Below are positions 22,701-61,679 of a stretch of DNA of 64,000 nucleotides, in pieces (position 1 is the stretch's first letter; every line of letters begins with the position of its first letter). Made by a program: the position numbers and the translations under genes. Below the pieces are notes generated by a model, which had not been told where the DNA came from, did not search any database, and saw nothing but the letters and a program-made list of their open reading frames with translations. The stretch is from Gadus chalcogrammus (lineage: Eukaryota; Chordata; Actinopteri; Gadiformes; Gadidae), in assembly GCF_026213295.1 (NCBI RefSeq), contig NC_079420.1:15715689-15779688 (forward strand), read 5' to 3'.

Positions 22701-25094
22701 CACTTAAATGTGCCCGAAATCTATCATCGCATTGTGTGTAGTGGTAAAAGACAAGTTAAATGTCCTTCGACAGCTATTTTGCATAAAGAACCAGTATGTG
22801 CCCTTTCTATTGGATAAATCTGACGACAACGATAACCACTGTGCATCGTTGAATATAGGCTCGTAATAAGTGTGCATCAGTTGAACACTTATTTGAAGGT
22901 GTATTATGGGTATTAGATGTGCACTATATAGGGACACATTTGGTCTTTACTACCTTCTCTTAGCCACCCTTCCCCGTTCACCCCTTGTGTGCTCGTGCAC
23001 TCATTGAAAGTGTCTTTTAACTTTTGAAAAGCGCTATATAAAACAAATTTATCTAAGTAATGTACAATCCTAAATAAACGTAAATAAATTGAGAAACGCT
23101 ATAGCCGTTCCACACGCAACGTCGCCCCATAACGACAAATAATTTCACAATTAATTATTACTAAACAATGACCAAAACACCAATACTACCAACATGCCTT
23201 TGCTTCTCTACTACCTCAATGGAGTCGGTCATTGGAATGTGGCCTCCCGATGTACAAGCCCTACAGGAACTAGATTCATACACTAACATTTCAGACAACA
23301 ATACCAAATGATGACAGCCTAAGAAGTGCCCTCTATAGGGCACAAGTGGACCAAATTGAAACAAAGACATGGAAAACCTTTCCTCTGATAGAAGTAGATT
23401 GTAGCTTAGTAAGCAGTCTGTCATGCGTCCCATGTTGGTCCAATGTCTCCTGTCGTTTTGGTCTATAATTCAAGCGCATTGTTACAGAAAAACAACAAAT
23501 TGCATGGCCGTCAATAACGGCACATCACTATCAATTAGGATTTAGCGCCCCGCCTTCAGAATGCCTGCCAATATATCAATTGCTATTGGTAAAACTGTTT
23601 ATTTGAGGATATACTGGTCTCAGGAATACAAGAAATAAGTATAAGTAGTAAGAGTATTGAGGTACAAACACTTTGCTCTCCTGCAGGGCAGCCAACCACA
23701 ACGTTGGCTCCAACCACTAGCTCTGAACCTCAAACCGATTCCAGTACGACATCCATTCCTACTTCTAGTCCCCCTGGGTCTACTCTTGACAGTATTACTA
23801 CTGACGGCAGCATGACAACTCAAGGCAGTGATTCAACTGCCAGCTCAACACCTTCTCACCCAGGTAGAGAAGTAGTGATGAAGAGAAAAAGCCAAGCTGC
23901 TCTTTGCAGTCAGCCAGCTAATTGAAATCGCTTTCTCCAACTCTGATTGTTCTAATTCCAATCGACAAGGTTTCCTTAGAAGAAAACAAACTACAGTTAA
24001 TTAACAGCAAACTAATTGTTACTAATCAATTAACGGTGTTCATGTTTACTAATGGTGTTCATGTGAACTAAGGTCTTAATTTATACGTTATATTATGGCC
24101 GCTCACCCTAACCTCTATTGATCTGCTCTATAAAGCTAATGACTGCATTAACTTATGTTAGTTAATGGTAAATTAATGTGACCTTATTGTAAAGTGTTGC
24201 CAAACTGTTGATCATTAGGAGGTGCGTTTGTTGCTCTTTAAGCTGCAGGTGGAGCTGGCAGATACGGTGCATCAGACATGGCGGCTCTCGGAGCCACCCT
24301 GGCCGTTTTACTATTCATATCTCTGGGAATCATTGGATACTTGGTTTATCGTGTCCAACACGGAAAAGCAGCCTGGGGGAAACTTTCCGAAGCCAGTGTT
24401 TTCCGAAGTTCTGTGAGTTATTGCGTCCACAGATTCCTGTCCAGTATAAAAACCTCAGATCCTGAACACATTGTATTGTTAACAGTTTCCAGTCTTTTAC
24501 TTTTCACTCTTAACTATTTGATGTTGGCCCCTGCAGCTCGGGTCGAGGTCCAGGGGGTCCTAACGACGGCGTCCAGTACACCAATGAAGCGTTCAAGAAG
24601 GACGAAGACTCGGACAGTACGGGGCAGGCCAGTCCCGCGGAGCTCAGGCGCAAGCTGAGTGCAGAGACGGCGTCCACCATGGCCAGAAACACAGCCGCCA
24701 CAGAGGAAACCGTATGAAGTCTGCAGCAACCCTCCTGGCCATGTTGCCTGAAGAAGAGGGGAGCACGTCGGAGACGGACGGAGTGGACGGCGAGAAGGAG
24801 GTGAAGCCCATTCTGACCAAGGAGAGGCGCACGGAGGAGGGCTACAAGTCCGTCTGGTTCAAGCAGGACATCGTGCCGGACGCCAAGGAGGACGTGCACA
24901 TCATCCCAGACAACACGGAGCAGGATGCCGAGGAAGACGACGAGGCATCGACCTCAAGCGCAAACGAAGAGGACTCAACGCCCGGACGGAAAGTGATGTT
25001 TGGTGATGTGAACCTGGACAGCGGCTTGGAAGTCAAGGCTTCAGATTCAGGGTCAGATTCAGAAAATGATGAAATTGTGACGTCAGATCTGTGA
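16720..25094 (+). CDS. cdhr5: Cadherin-related family member 5 (mucin-like protocadherin)
   Basis: CDHR5 is the partner of CDHR2 in the adhesion complex linking intestinal and renal microvilli. Exons: 16720-16795, 16980-17152, 17699-17752, 18072-18167, 18413-18499, 18607-18711, 19241-19426, 19712-19802, 20733-20830, 21367-21561, 21703-21813, 21913-21979, 23687-23863, 24249-24412 and 24537-25094. Exon 1 encodes a signal peptide (MGLQLVLRNILFLMLVF). Family-specific matches include NRPPWFQPC, EPGPLYAVDGDNGIN, DMAALGATLAVLL (membrane segment) and PILTKERRTEEGYKSVWF. Exon 13 is Ser/Thr/Pro-rich, a short mucin stalk. The C-terminus EIVTSDL is a PDZ ligand, as expected for binding a scaffold such as harmonin. 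About 745 residues if the two frame breaks in exon 15 are bridged. In the raw sequence the frame meets TAA at 24561, then reopens in the original frame at 24714. Confidence 0.92.
21005..21220. repeat. Minisatellite in cdhr5 intron 9, about five copies
   Basis: A unit of about 43-47 bases with CTCACTGAGGCC, GTAGTGTG, TTCATAC and GGTTCAAACTG repeats about five times with point changes and small indels. Confidence 0.85.
22930..23062 (+). mobile_element. Possible retroelement 3' tail in cdhr5 intron 12
   Basis: The segment ending TTGAAAAGCGCTATATAAAA resembles the common 3' tail of fish SINEs and their partner LINEs. The body upstream is not recognisable, and this is the weakest mobile-element call here. 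Confidence 0.35.
23990..24208. repeat. MITE-like element in cdhr5 intron 13
   Basis: AT-rich sequence with repeated TTAAC/ATTAG words ends in CTTATTGTAAAGTGTTGCCA. This is the terminus of a widespread fish non-autonomous DNA element and resembles the element in the calb2 intron. It ends about 40 bases before the membrane-segment exon. Confidence 0.5.
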
Positions 25095-25350
25095 GAGAAG
25101 GTTGATTCAGAAAGAATTTAATAACTTTAAGATAATTTAAGATGATTCACGCACTAAAATCATCCAGTGGGGACAATCCCATGACATTGGAATGGGCTAT
25201 CCCCTGCCACCAGTCAGAAGCACTTTTGTCTTTGTTGAGCGCTGTCTCTGTGATTTTGTTGTAAATGTTATGCAAGTGCCACAGAATGATACATATGACA
25301 TATATATTTTTTTTTATGTATCAGTAATCATAATGTCCTTTATAATTACA

Positions 25351-25356
25351 ATTAAA
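25351..25356 (+). promoter_or_regulatory. Candidate cdhr5 polyadenylation signal (ATTAAA)
   Basis: ATTAAA is the commonest variant signal and lies about 257 bases after the stop codon in AT-rich 3' UTR. No canonical AATAAA is closer. Confidence 0.35.
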
Positions 25357-25439
25357 TTGTGTCTATTTTATGTAAATATGTAAATATTTAAAATCTGTTG
25401 TGAAACACTGCCATATGATAAAATGTAACAAATATATTT

Positions 25440-27187
25440 ATAATCTTTTTTAGATTTTCTTTTCCATTTCCAAGTCTTTAGGGGATTCTCCAAGACACTG
25501 GCCACTATAGAATGAATAGGGACCCAAAAGGACCAGACCGCTCCAGGAGCCTATGGAAGGCTAAAGCGTCAATGCTTGTATACATGACAGACAAATGCAT
25601 ATTGACTTTGTCTGTTTAATATTTTCCCCTCACTAAAGGCAAACTATAAAAAGGACAAGGAGATACAGCAAGTAATAAACAATGTTGGTTTGAAAGATGT
25701 GGTGCATGATTAGTTAGATAAGAGTTATAAATTATATGACAGAAATGGACTTTGTCTAGCCATCTCCCATGCCAAATACTAATCCTCTCATCGCATGACG
25801 TCACTAAAATGGATTGTATGTGTTACGTGGCAATCGGTAACCAACACTATTTCCCTGTCCATAAATCCATAGATTATACACAGTATGTGCTTAATTAGGA
25901 GAAGTTACCAAGCACTGCTGGTGCTATGATCTTACAATGACCATTTACAATAGAGGGTATTTTATTAGACAGTGAAATGAAATAACATCTGATTGATGGG
26001 GAAACTGTCATACTCGGCAATACTGCACATTTCCATAGCAACAGTGGAATCATAACAGATATGCTTCCAAGGCAACAGTGGAATCATTACACGTGATCGT
26101 GGCCACACCCACAAGGCTAAAGATTGCTGTTTAAACATTCCAGTCGTTATTGCACTTTATATATATAAAACACACCGCCACTGATCTCCACTGTGGATAT
26201 TTGTTTTCTCATGAACTCATGAATGCATATTATTCTTTATAGGTTGTTTATTGTCTTTGAGTCGGACATGAGTAAATTGAAGGTATAAAAAAGCAATACA
26301 TGCACATTTTTTATGAAGCCAGAACTAAGAAAACTAACAAATAGGCTGTATATAAAGGACTCTTGGGCCAATGTTTTCACCCAAGTCTTGTGCCAGTCTT
26401 ACAGCTCTGGTGAATGAAGTGAAGCGTACAGCTACACGGCACAGCTCCCTCATGCCCAGAGGTGTTCCAACCCTTCCGCTTTAGATTTTTAATACAACTA
26501 ATTATCACAATATAGTCTTTCCTGAAATTGAAGGGGTCTAAATGTCCCTTAAAGGATGAAAGACAAACAAAAACATCTCCTTTTATAAGAAAAACTGTAC
26601 TATCTCTTTCAGGAAGTAGACCAGACAGATGGATACACTTTGGATGAAAAATAAATACGACTGGCTAATAGATTTAGCCATCACACAAGAGAAGCACGAA
26701 GAGGTTCCCAACACCAGTAGCCTTTTAAACTGCGATCTATACATTTATAGTGCATAAATATTACTTAACACTTCTTGGCCTAGAGCAACCCTGTATTATG
26801 TTTATTTATTTATTAATAAAAACAAAGAACTGCTTAAGAGCAATACTCAGGCTGGTTTGTGAAATGCACAAAATCAACTCCACAATTATTATTGGAATCA
26901 TCCTCACACAACATCCACCACATTTGAGCATGAGGGTCACTACTTTGGTTTCTCTAAATTGTGATCTTTATAGAATTGGCTGAAAATGGGATATCTTGAT
27001 AAGACACATTTTAAGTGGATCGTATGGCAAGTGCAGTTGAAGTAATCCAGCTTGTAATTTGACCTTGGAGTTAATCATTATCTATTTTAATAAAGTTGCC
27101 ATCTATGTGACATTTTACAACAAAATGTAACATTAATTTGGCTACCAGTCATGTAGCAGATAGAATGCCAGCGTGTGGACTCTGTGG
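25440..27187. other. Spacer between convergent cdhr5 and nucleotidase-like genes
   Basis: No exon recognised. AT-rich unique sequence; near 26030-26095 a short tandem pair GCAACAGTGGAATCAT is seen. Confidence 0.6.
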
Positions 27188-29073
27188 TCAGGGAGCATGG
27201 GTAGAATGTGGACCGACCGTGACAAGGATGTGAGGTTTGACCAGGGAGAGGATGGGGTCCTTCGGGGCCCCCGCCAAGCAGTAGGCCTCATCCACAGCCA
27301 GGCCCCAGGAGCGCAGCGTCTTCAGGGCCTGAAGACACGTGTTCCTCGTGCCGTGCCCGGTGATCAGGCTGGTGGTCAGAGGGCTGTCTTCCACCCCGAA
27401 CCTCTGCCTCATCCTGCCCACCAGAGCACTGAACTCCCTGAGGGGCTCCTGGGAGAGAGAGAGCAGAGAGGGGGAACTTCACGGCTGTGCGCTTAAGATT
27501 AGGGATGCACCGAATATTGCGCACCGACAATGTTCGGCCGAAAATGGCCCAAAACATAATCTTCGGTTTCGGCCAAAGGAGTAAAAAGGGCGAAAAAAAT
27601 ACACAGGACATTTTTATTTTTGATTAAAAAAAAAATCTAATCAAATAAAATAGAATTTTGTTTTACTCATTCATTTAAAGTTACATTGTTCTTAAATTCT
27701 TGCTATAAGGTCTGCTGGAATGTTAGAAAACGTTCAGCATCTAGCCTCCCCATCCACAAATATGGTGTACCATGCTCTTGCGCCAGCCGTCATACCCATG
27801 GTCATACCTGAGAATCTGGGACGTCCGAGGGGCTGGCTGTGCAGTCATCCGGAAAGCCTTCTGCATGGCCATAGAAACCAACTCGGAGCTGCTCGGTGGA
27901 GTGTAGCGCCGTCTGCTGGACGACCTGAGCCCCTGCGATGCCTGCACACGCCACCACGGTTCATGTATTCATCCGTCTATGCATCCATGTACTCACTCAA
28001 GAGTTTGTTGACATTGCATGCATAAAATACCTTATTTGTTTAAATCAATAGCTTAATTTAGACCAAACCTCCTTGTGAGGCCTTCCAAACGTCACTGGAA
28101 TCCGTCGAGAGGAAAAGCTTGACATTGTTGGATCGCAGACCTTCTACCAGATCCTGTGCAGCGCAGAAACATAGTCTGCTGATTTCCAGCGCTGATCAGA
28201 AGTAATGAACAGATACTGTTAGACAAAATTTCAGCTGGAAGAGCAGACACAATTCACCAGCATTGGATTTGGACTGACATTATCCATAACTATAGTAGAT
28301 AGAGGGCAGGGTTCTTGAATGAGGCTGAAAGAAGTGGGTTTATTTCAATGACACTTTAAATATATTCAAATTGTTGTTTTTTCAATTGTTTTTTTTATTC
28401 CAGTTGCTGCTGGAAGAGCTCATTGAAATTATTATTTCAGAATCTGTGCTATGGTTCACCGTAATGTTTTAAACTGAGCAGGCTGCATGTTTGATGCTCC
28501 TCTGTGTCTTCTGTTGATATCAAAATGATGTCGAACAGCAGTGTCTCGGACGGATTTTTCTCCAGGAGCCTTTCATTTACTCGTTGAATAGCCTGAGAAA
28601 ATGTTGAAACATACATTTAAAGTAAGAGTAGTAACAGTAGTTGCAAAATATAAAGTTTCAGAAAAAACATTAAAACGATTAAATAAATCGAACTAATCGT
28701 TAAAACAAAGATATTTGCTGTAACACTATACAGTACCATTTTGCCATTAAATATACATTCAACTCTTCCATGGTCCACATTATAAAGTCAAAATAAGGGC
28801 CCAGGGAGGTTCACCTGGATGAAAGGGAACGCAGCTCCCATGGCGTAAGGTGATGTGGTCGGGCCGTCTCCTCCTGGGGCTTCTGCCTCGAACACAGCAT
28901 GAAACGCTACGGCGACCACCATGGAATGAGCAGAGTCTCTCTGCGGAGGAAAGAGGTGTGTTACCTCGGTCAGTTTCGGCTGAGCCCCGAGTAAGAACTT
29001 TTCTGACCTAGCTGCTACAGACCACTCTTAAGATTACCTGCTCCACTTCGGTGTTCAGCACCGTCGAAACCAT
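27188..29073 (-). CDS. Diverged cytosolic 5'-nucleotidase 1 (NT5C1)-like protein
   Basis: Cytosolic 5'-nucleotidase 1 dephosphorylates AMP. Six exons join in phase on the minus strand: 29038-29073 (ATG at 29073), 28815-28940, 28460-28592, 28069-28191, 27808-27941 and 27188-27448; 270 residues against about 368 for human NT5C1A. Family matches: AAFPFIQAIQRVNERL, LFDIILIS, VKLFLSTD, STEQLRVGF, LKTLRSWGLAVDEAYCLAGAPKDP and LVKPHI. The segment that should read FDGDAVLF reads FYGHAEGF, so both aspartates of the presumed motif are lost. About 28 residues after it are absent, and the C-terminus beyond KPHI is short and unlike the family (no FFDDQ). Open frames and good splice sites argue against an old pseudogene. 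A non-catalytic or redirected protein is inferred. It converges on cdhr5. Confidence 0.75.
27498..27565. repeat. hAT-like terminal sequence in nucleotidase intron
   Basis: AGGGATGCACCGAATATT with GTTCGGCCGAAAATGG and TTCGGTTTCGGCC resembles the terminus of hAT-type fish DNA elements. Only one end is seen, so this is a fragment. Confidence 0.45.
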
Positions 29074-30885
29074 GTTGTTCCTTAATGTTATACTATTGAC
29101 GGATAGGATTTAAAAGGGGTGGTTTCACTGGGCATGCGGTGGCATCTACGACAGAGAACCCCAGAAACTTTCATTTAAGCCGCAGATATGTCAAACTTCA
29201 AACCGGATGTTGCTTTGGTAAGCGACGGTGTGTCAAGCTAGTGGCAGGCTAGAAGCAGAACTACAATAACAACATCCGGTACAGTTCTCAAAAAACACAA
29301 TGCAAAGTCAGATCGTTAACCTGGGTGAGCTATGTTCAGTTGTGTTAAATACAATGTAGAGGAAAACATTATAACTGATTCGAAGGTAAACATCGGGGTT
29401 AGTTGATGGTATGCGTGCTGATAAGATTAGTTAATTTAATTTAAACTGTTTATGTATCCGCTGACATCTACTGGTTATATCGAGCAAATACGTGTGTCGA
29501 ATTTGCCCACTTTACCTGGATTTCATTCACTGAAATGATTCTCCTCGACACTCATGTTTTTTTTGTGTGTATTTTATGCATTATACAAGAAAAAAATAAT
29601 CAAGATTTCAATGGGTTTTTTATTACAAAAATTGATTGGGTGTAGAAAATGTTCACAGGTAACTTGGTCATAGAGTATTCTCAAATATACAATAAAACAA
29701 GTTCAGAATACTGCAGTCTCATGGTATTTTTTAAAAACATTTATGGCTTGTGGCTTTTTTTACCAAGCTTTAACAAATAGTCGAAATAACGTTCTTCGAA
29801 AAATGTAACATTCATCATTCTTGTCTTGGTTAACTTGAAAACAATGATTTATTTGATTGTTATTCATTAAATATCATGTCAATGAGCTCATATTGGCTAA
29901 TATTGTTCTACATATTCCTCAACTAAATGGATACAGCCTTTGACAAAATTGGAATTTTGTTCTGTGTTGTGCATTTGAATGTGCTGCACTGTAAAAAACA
30001 CTTATCAATGTGAAATACTTTGTTTTTGTTTTTAAATCAACCTATTTAGATATTAAAAACATGCTCTGGAATTGGAATGGTGATTGCTGGTTTCTCTCTG
30101 GTGTAAGAGAGCTTATCACATTATCTTGACTTAAACAAAGATTAACTATCTTATTCCATCTCACAGACGTCTAACTGATAAATAATACCCTCCCTGTGCT
30201 CATTATTTTTGTTTGCTTTAAGCTTGTAAGAAAGTTCTGTCACACTGCATGATAAAAACCCATAATTTGAACATAAACACGACCACCCACAAACCTGCAG
30301 TTCTTTTATAGCCAGTCTATCGCAATTTTCAAGTTATTTAAAATGTCAACATTTATAGCGATACTTCATGTCATAGGTTGCATCTATGAGGTATGTGTTG
30401 GAGCAAGGCAGGTCATATCAAGGCTAACTTACTGCTTTAAACAAGCAAAATGAGACTGTCATCGGGGCTCCCCTTTTGTGTCATCAGACACGTGTTCTGA
30501 TCCTGAACAGCTGAACTGGGTGGGCTGAACTCCTGGTTAAAGGTTATCTATACTGTGGACAACAATCGGGATGTGGTTTCAATTGACATGTTACAATTAA
30601 GGAGCAAACAAGCATGTACTGGTTCTATTGTAAATTAGATTTGCTTCATGAACCAACGACAAAAATGGATGAACCTGTGTTTTCCTAAAGTAGTTGTGTA
30701 GTAAGGGAAATGTCCATGATTATTTGCTCCACTGTCTGCAATACAGCAAAGCAGTAGTGCTTTCCAGAGGTGATCAAAAGATCAGCAGAGCATGGTGTTT
30801 AACATGCAGATGGCAGGTAAAATGCAAGGCCAGAATAGTGATTGTCAATGTGTCATGTGAGAAGCTATTTCTCTCCTCCAGGCTC
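29074..30885. other. Spacer between nucleotidase-like promoter and lamb1 3' end
   Basis: No coding exon recognised. The left part should hold the nucleotidase-like promoter. The right part, next to the lamb1 stop codon, should hold the lamb1 3' UTR. AT-rich, without long repeats. Confidence 0.6.
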
Positions 30886-57284
<26,399 letters not shown>

Positions 57285-58525
57285 GTCGCTGTTCTTGTGT
57301 GTTGCTCGTAACGTGCGTTCCGTTACCTCCGAGCGTCTCCTCTTACTCCAAACCTCTGCAGGACATTTCGCCTGCAGACTCCACAGCACAGCAGGACCGT
57401 ATTCACCCCTCCCCTCTATGTGGCGGAAGTCTTCCTCCTCCCCCCCAGCCAGAGTAACATGGGGCTACTTTTGAAGTGTATCCCACCCCATTAATATGCG
57501 CCTCGATGGTAATTTCATTAGCCTACCTGTTTACTTATCATTAATGTTGTCGTTTCAAGCGACAGAGAGAAGATATTGTTTGATGAGTTTGTAAAGACAC
57601 ACCAGACAACGACCCCAACACTTTCTACCAGTGACAAAGGCCGTCCTACACCCACCCAGGTAAAGCACAGGCCTGATTTACAACGGCAGGCCGTAATGCT
57701 GTTCCGTCCTGCCTGTGAATGTAACAACCACTCTGCTTCCCTATCATTTAGGGCTGTTCATTCAAAATTGCAGCTCTGTTTTCCAGTGAGCTCTAAATGA
57801 CAGATCTACAGCCAAGAGTCTATAGGTGTCTGATGGGGTGGAAAGAAAGTGTGTGTGCGTGCGTGTGTGTTGACTAAACACAACCATTCAATGTACAATT
57901 AAAATTCTCTGTAAAAGAAAGAACATATTTACAACATATTGAATTGTTAAACTGATAGAATGTAAGATATGGACCAAATTTCTGATGGAGATTGAAAAGA
58001 TGGCTTGTATCTCTTCTTGGTTATGGTTAGCCGCTACTTTATATCCTTGAATGTGTCTCTCAGTACCTCCCAGACAGTCATATTGCTCTACCTTTTTCTA
58101 GTTATCTATGTTTACTATGGGGCATTGATGAAGTCTCGCCTTATCTATTCTAAATTCCTCAGTCCTTTTGTAAAACTCCCCACTAATTCTGGGTTTACGT
58201 AAACATGTAACTGGAGCCCAGGAGGGGGGAACATGCAAGTCCCAACATGAAGACCCCATAGCCCGGCGGCAGAGCTCCACAAACTCTTCCATTCTGCCTG
58301 AATCTTCTAATCACACGCCCTAAGCGACCCTTGACCTCCCTGGTTGATCATCTCTGGATATAAAGGTTGAACAGGTCAGTTTGAGTCGTTTGGCTGGTTA
58401 ACTCATTTGAACATATGACGTTGAAACATATGACCTGACAATGTTTTACCTTTCTGAAACTGAGACACTGAAGCATGAAATCTTCCTTCAGTCTCTTTTT
58501 CCCCCTGAGGCGTCGACTAAAGGAA

Positions 58526-58832
58526 GGGGCAGGACAGCTCCAAGAACCACTAAGACTACAGACAGGCCCAGGACAGCTCCAAGCACCGCTAAGACTAGAG
58601 ACTGACCCAGGGTGTGGGACTCCAAGCACCACTAAGACTAGAGACTGACCCAGGGTGTGGGACTCCAAGCACCACTAAGACTAGAGACAGGCCCAGGACA
58701 GCTCCAAGCACCACTAAGGCTAGAGACAGGCCCAGGACAGCTCCAAGCACCACTAAGAGAGACAGGCCCAGGACAGCTCCAAGCACCACTAAGACTAGAG
58801 ACAGGACCAGGACAGCTCCAAGCCCCGCTGAA
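58526..58832. repeat. Minisatellite, about 39-45 bp unit, about eight copies
   Basis: CAGGACAGCTCCAAGCACCA and CTAAGACTAGAGACAGGCC repeat, with two units carrying TGACCCAGGGTGTGGGACT instead. The array lies upstream of lamb1. Confidence 0.92.
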
Positions 58833-59977
58833 GGGGCATTCTCTGCGCTTGTCTTATATCAATGTCCCTTCTAGGAGTGAGGCCTGTGAAGCGCCCCACT
58901 TCAGACACTCCTACAGCAGATATAGATATAAATCAGCAACGATTAAGCTGCACTGAAAATCATAGGAAGCTTGACATTGATGTCTGTTCTTGTAGTTTGG
59001 TCGGTTAGATTATGGCGGGGCCCCAAAATTAAATCTGGACCCCTGGTTCCATCTGTTCTAAACATACAAGTGAGGTTGTTTTCTAAAGCAAAATCCATTG
59101 GTCAACTAGGTGACGTGAAGCAGTTCGCTTTAATGGAAATAAATTCCATTGGTCTGTAAGCTTTACCCCTTTAAAGGTCTGGAAAAGAGGTGTTTGTTTA
59201 TCCTTATAGAAAACTTTACGAGTGGTGTTTACATTTGTCTGGCACAGTATTCTGTGCTTTTTAAGCAATGTATGACGTCTTTAAACCTTGTGTGCCTTGA
59301 GCTTGTTTAGGAGGAGGCTGTGGTCGGAGGGATTTGGTCACGTCATTCACAAAGCTGATGAACACTTCACAGCCAGGAGCCTGTAAGGAGCGCCTGGGGG
59401 AAAGGACAAATGGGACGCATTCCAAACCCGGCAGGGGAGCCTTTCCAAACCTGAGAGGTTAATCTGTTTATACACCCAATGCCAGCCTCACACCTAGTTG
59501 ACAAAAGGGACAGTAGAGTTGGTGGTTTATGAGAAGCTGATTCAACAGCCTCTAGTAAGGATGATTTGGAATGACAGGAAGTGCAGAAGAACGGAACAGA
59601 ATACCAAAACCAAAAAGAGGAGACATGGATTAAAAACCTAAGAAAAAACATTGAATGTCACTTTAAGAGAGTCAGTCAAGTCAATCTTAATTCAAACACA
59701 TTTTCCTGAGTCAATATTCATGAAAATCATCTCTTGCAAGTTTGTATAATCTTGTGGCAGATCCAGAGGCGACCCTGTGCAGTCTCTTGTAATCCTCCTT
59801 TAACGTGTGAGTTGTCATCACACATGACCTGAGAGTGACCTCTAGTGGTTGCAAAGAGAGTTGTACTTCGGCGTCATAATTCCTTTTTGATTTTTATTTC
59901 ACCAATTAACCATTACAAATACTGAACAGGTTAAAAAACTAAACAAAACAAATACAATACAATGCATTTTTATTATG

Positions 59978-59983
59978 TAGGCA
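59978..59983 (-). promoter_or_regulatory. Candidate polyadenylation signal of the second laminin beta gene
   Basis: AATAAA on the minus strand lies about 207 bases after the stop codon at 60190. Another is at about 59893. Either would give a short 3' UTR. Confidence 0.4.
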
Positions 59984-60189
59984 CTTAGTATTAACAATTG
60001 AGAAAATAATAACATCAAAAATATAATAACAATTTTGCAGTAGTTTGTGTATGTGTATAATTCTCCCTGGGAATAATTCAGCTATTTCCAATCTTTCCTT
60101 ACCGTTCAACGGCTACCTGCGTATCGGGTGAGCTTAACACAAGCAGTGCCGGTCGGTAGCCAGTGGGGGGATCCCTCTCCTGGTTAGCA

Positions 60190-61583
60190 CTAGCAGTCGA
60201 TGTATCCCATGGCTTTTTGGGTGATGTTATGCCTCAACTCCTCCGCTGCGTCCAGCAGATCTTCCACCTCTTTGGCCTTTTGGTTTTTGCTGCTGATGGA
60301 GTCCTGGATCCTGCTCTCCAGGTCTAACGCATCACACACAGATAGACACGTCAGCCAATCAGGACTCTAGGATACGTGTTGATATGATAAGCCTTGTCCT
60401 TCCATTACTACCATAATTACTAGGCTTTTGTAGTGTTTTTGGTGAAGAATTACCCTGAGAGAAAAGCAACAATTGATCCAACAATGCTATATGTTACGAG
60501 CTAAAAAACAGCCCAAAGTTCTGATATAGGATCTTTGTACAATTGTGATTGAAGCACATTGTTCAATTTCCTCAGCAAATTTTTTATCTAATTTAGATAC
60601 AGTTTAATTTGAGCCAACCCACTCTCATCTTGACTATCCAGTTAGTCCTAATAAATAGTAATAAACGCTGATTAAGTTCATTAAACTGGAACCCCCATCC
60701 TGTCCTTCAACCAGAAGACCCCCGCGCAAGGGACTCCAACCTTACCGTAAAGAACAGAATGGAGGAAAAATACATGTTAACATAGACTACTATCTTTGTA
60801 TTGTTAAAGGATCTATATGTAACACATGTACTTTAGTAAATCATAAAAATCCCATAATAATTCATCAGAGATTAAGGAAACATGTTACGTCTAAATACTT
60901 TCTTCTCTGACAACGATGCTACTGCCAGTATTTTCTCCCCTCGGAAAGTTTGTTTCTAACTCTTTGCAATGCTGTGTCAGATAATGTCTTTACGAGATCG
61001 ATACACAGATAGGTAGATGTGTGTTGACAAGTTGGCAACTCGTGATCAGTTATAATGTGCAGATTCAGAGCAGACTTTTGTTTTTTTACCATGTTTTTAC
61101 CAAAATATATATATTCTTTATTTTGGTGTAAATAATTAGCAAGGTCTTGTCCTCAGTGACCTCATAGCTGGTTACTGCCATGTGTATATATATAAATGTT
61201 TATATAAAACTGTATGTTTAATAATGTGCTGACCTTCGATTTGCTTCAGTTTGCGTTTTACGTCCTCCTTGAGCTTCTCTGCCTCCATGGTGATGTCCTT
61301 CAGAAGCTGGCTGGCCATGTCTGTTGCGTTCTGCTTGCCATTCTTCTCTTTTAGCTCTTTAAACTTTTTGTTCACCTTGTCCAGCTCCTGTCATACACAT
61401 CACAGCGGCCTTATGTTGTTAAAGATCGCAAGAACACAACTGAATTAATGAAAATCAATGAATAAGTGTGTGAATGTGAATGTGTGTTTGTGTGTATGTG
61501 TGAATGTGTGTATGTATGTATGTGTGTATCGCGTGTACTGTATATTATTGTGTGTACTGTATATTATTGTGTGTGTGTATATT

Positions 61584-61679
<96 letters not shown>

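Larger units (their letters stand above)
57285..60189. other. Spacer between lamb1 5' end and the second laminin gene's 3' end
   Basis: The first 200 bases upstream of the lamb1 ATG should hold its 5' UTR and promoter (relatively GC-rich, no clear TATA box at a fixed distance). The rest holds a minisatellite and AT-rich sequence. No other coding exon recognised. Confidence 0.55.

Noticed and set aside
24278..24658. Reading straight through from the cdhr5 membrane exon into its intron and last exon
   Set aside because: The GTGAGT donor at 24413 is strong, and the read-through protein (basic, ending RSSGAS) does not match the family, whereas the spliced product does.
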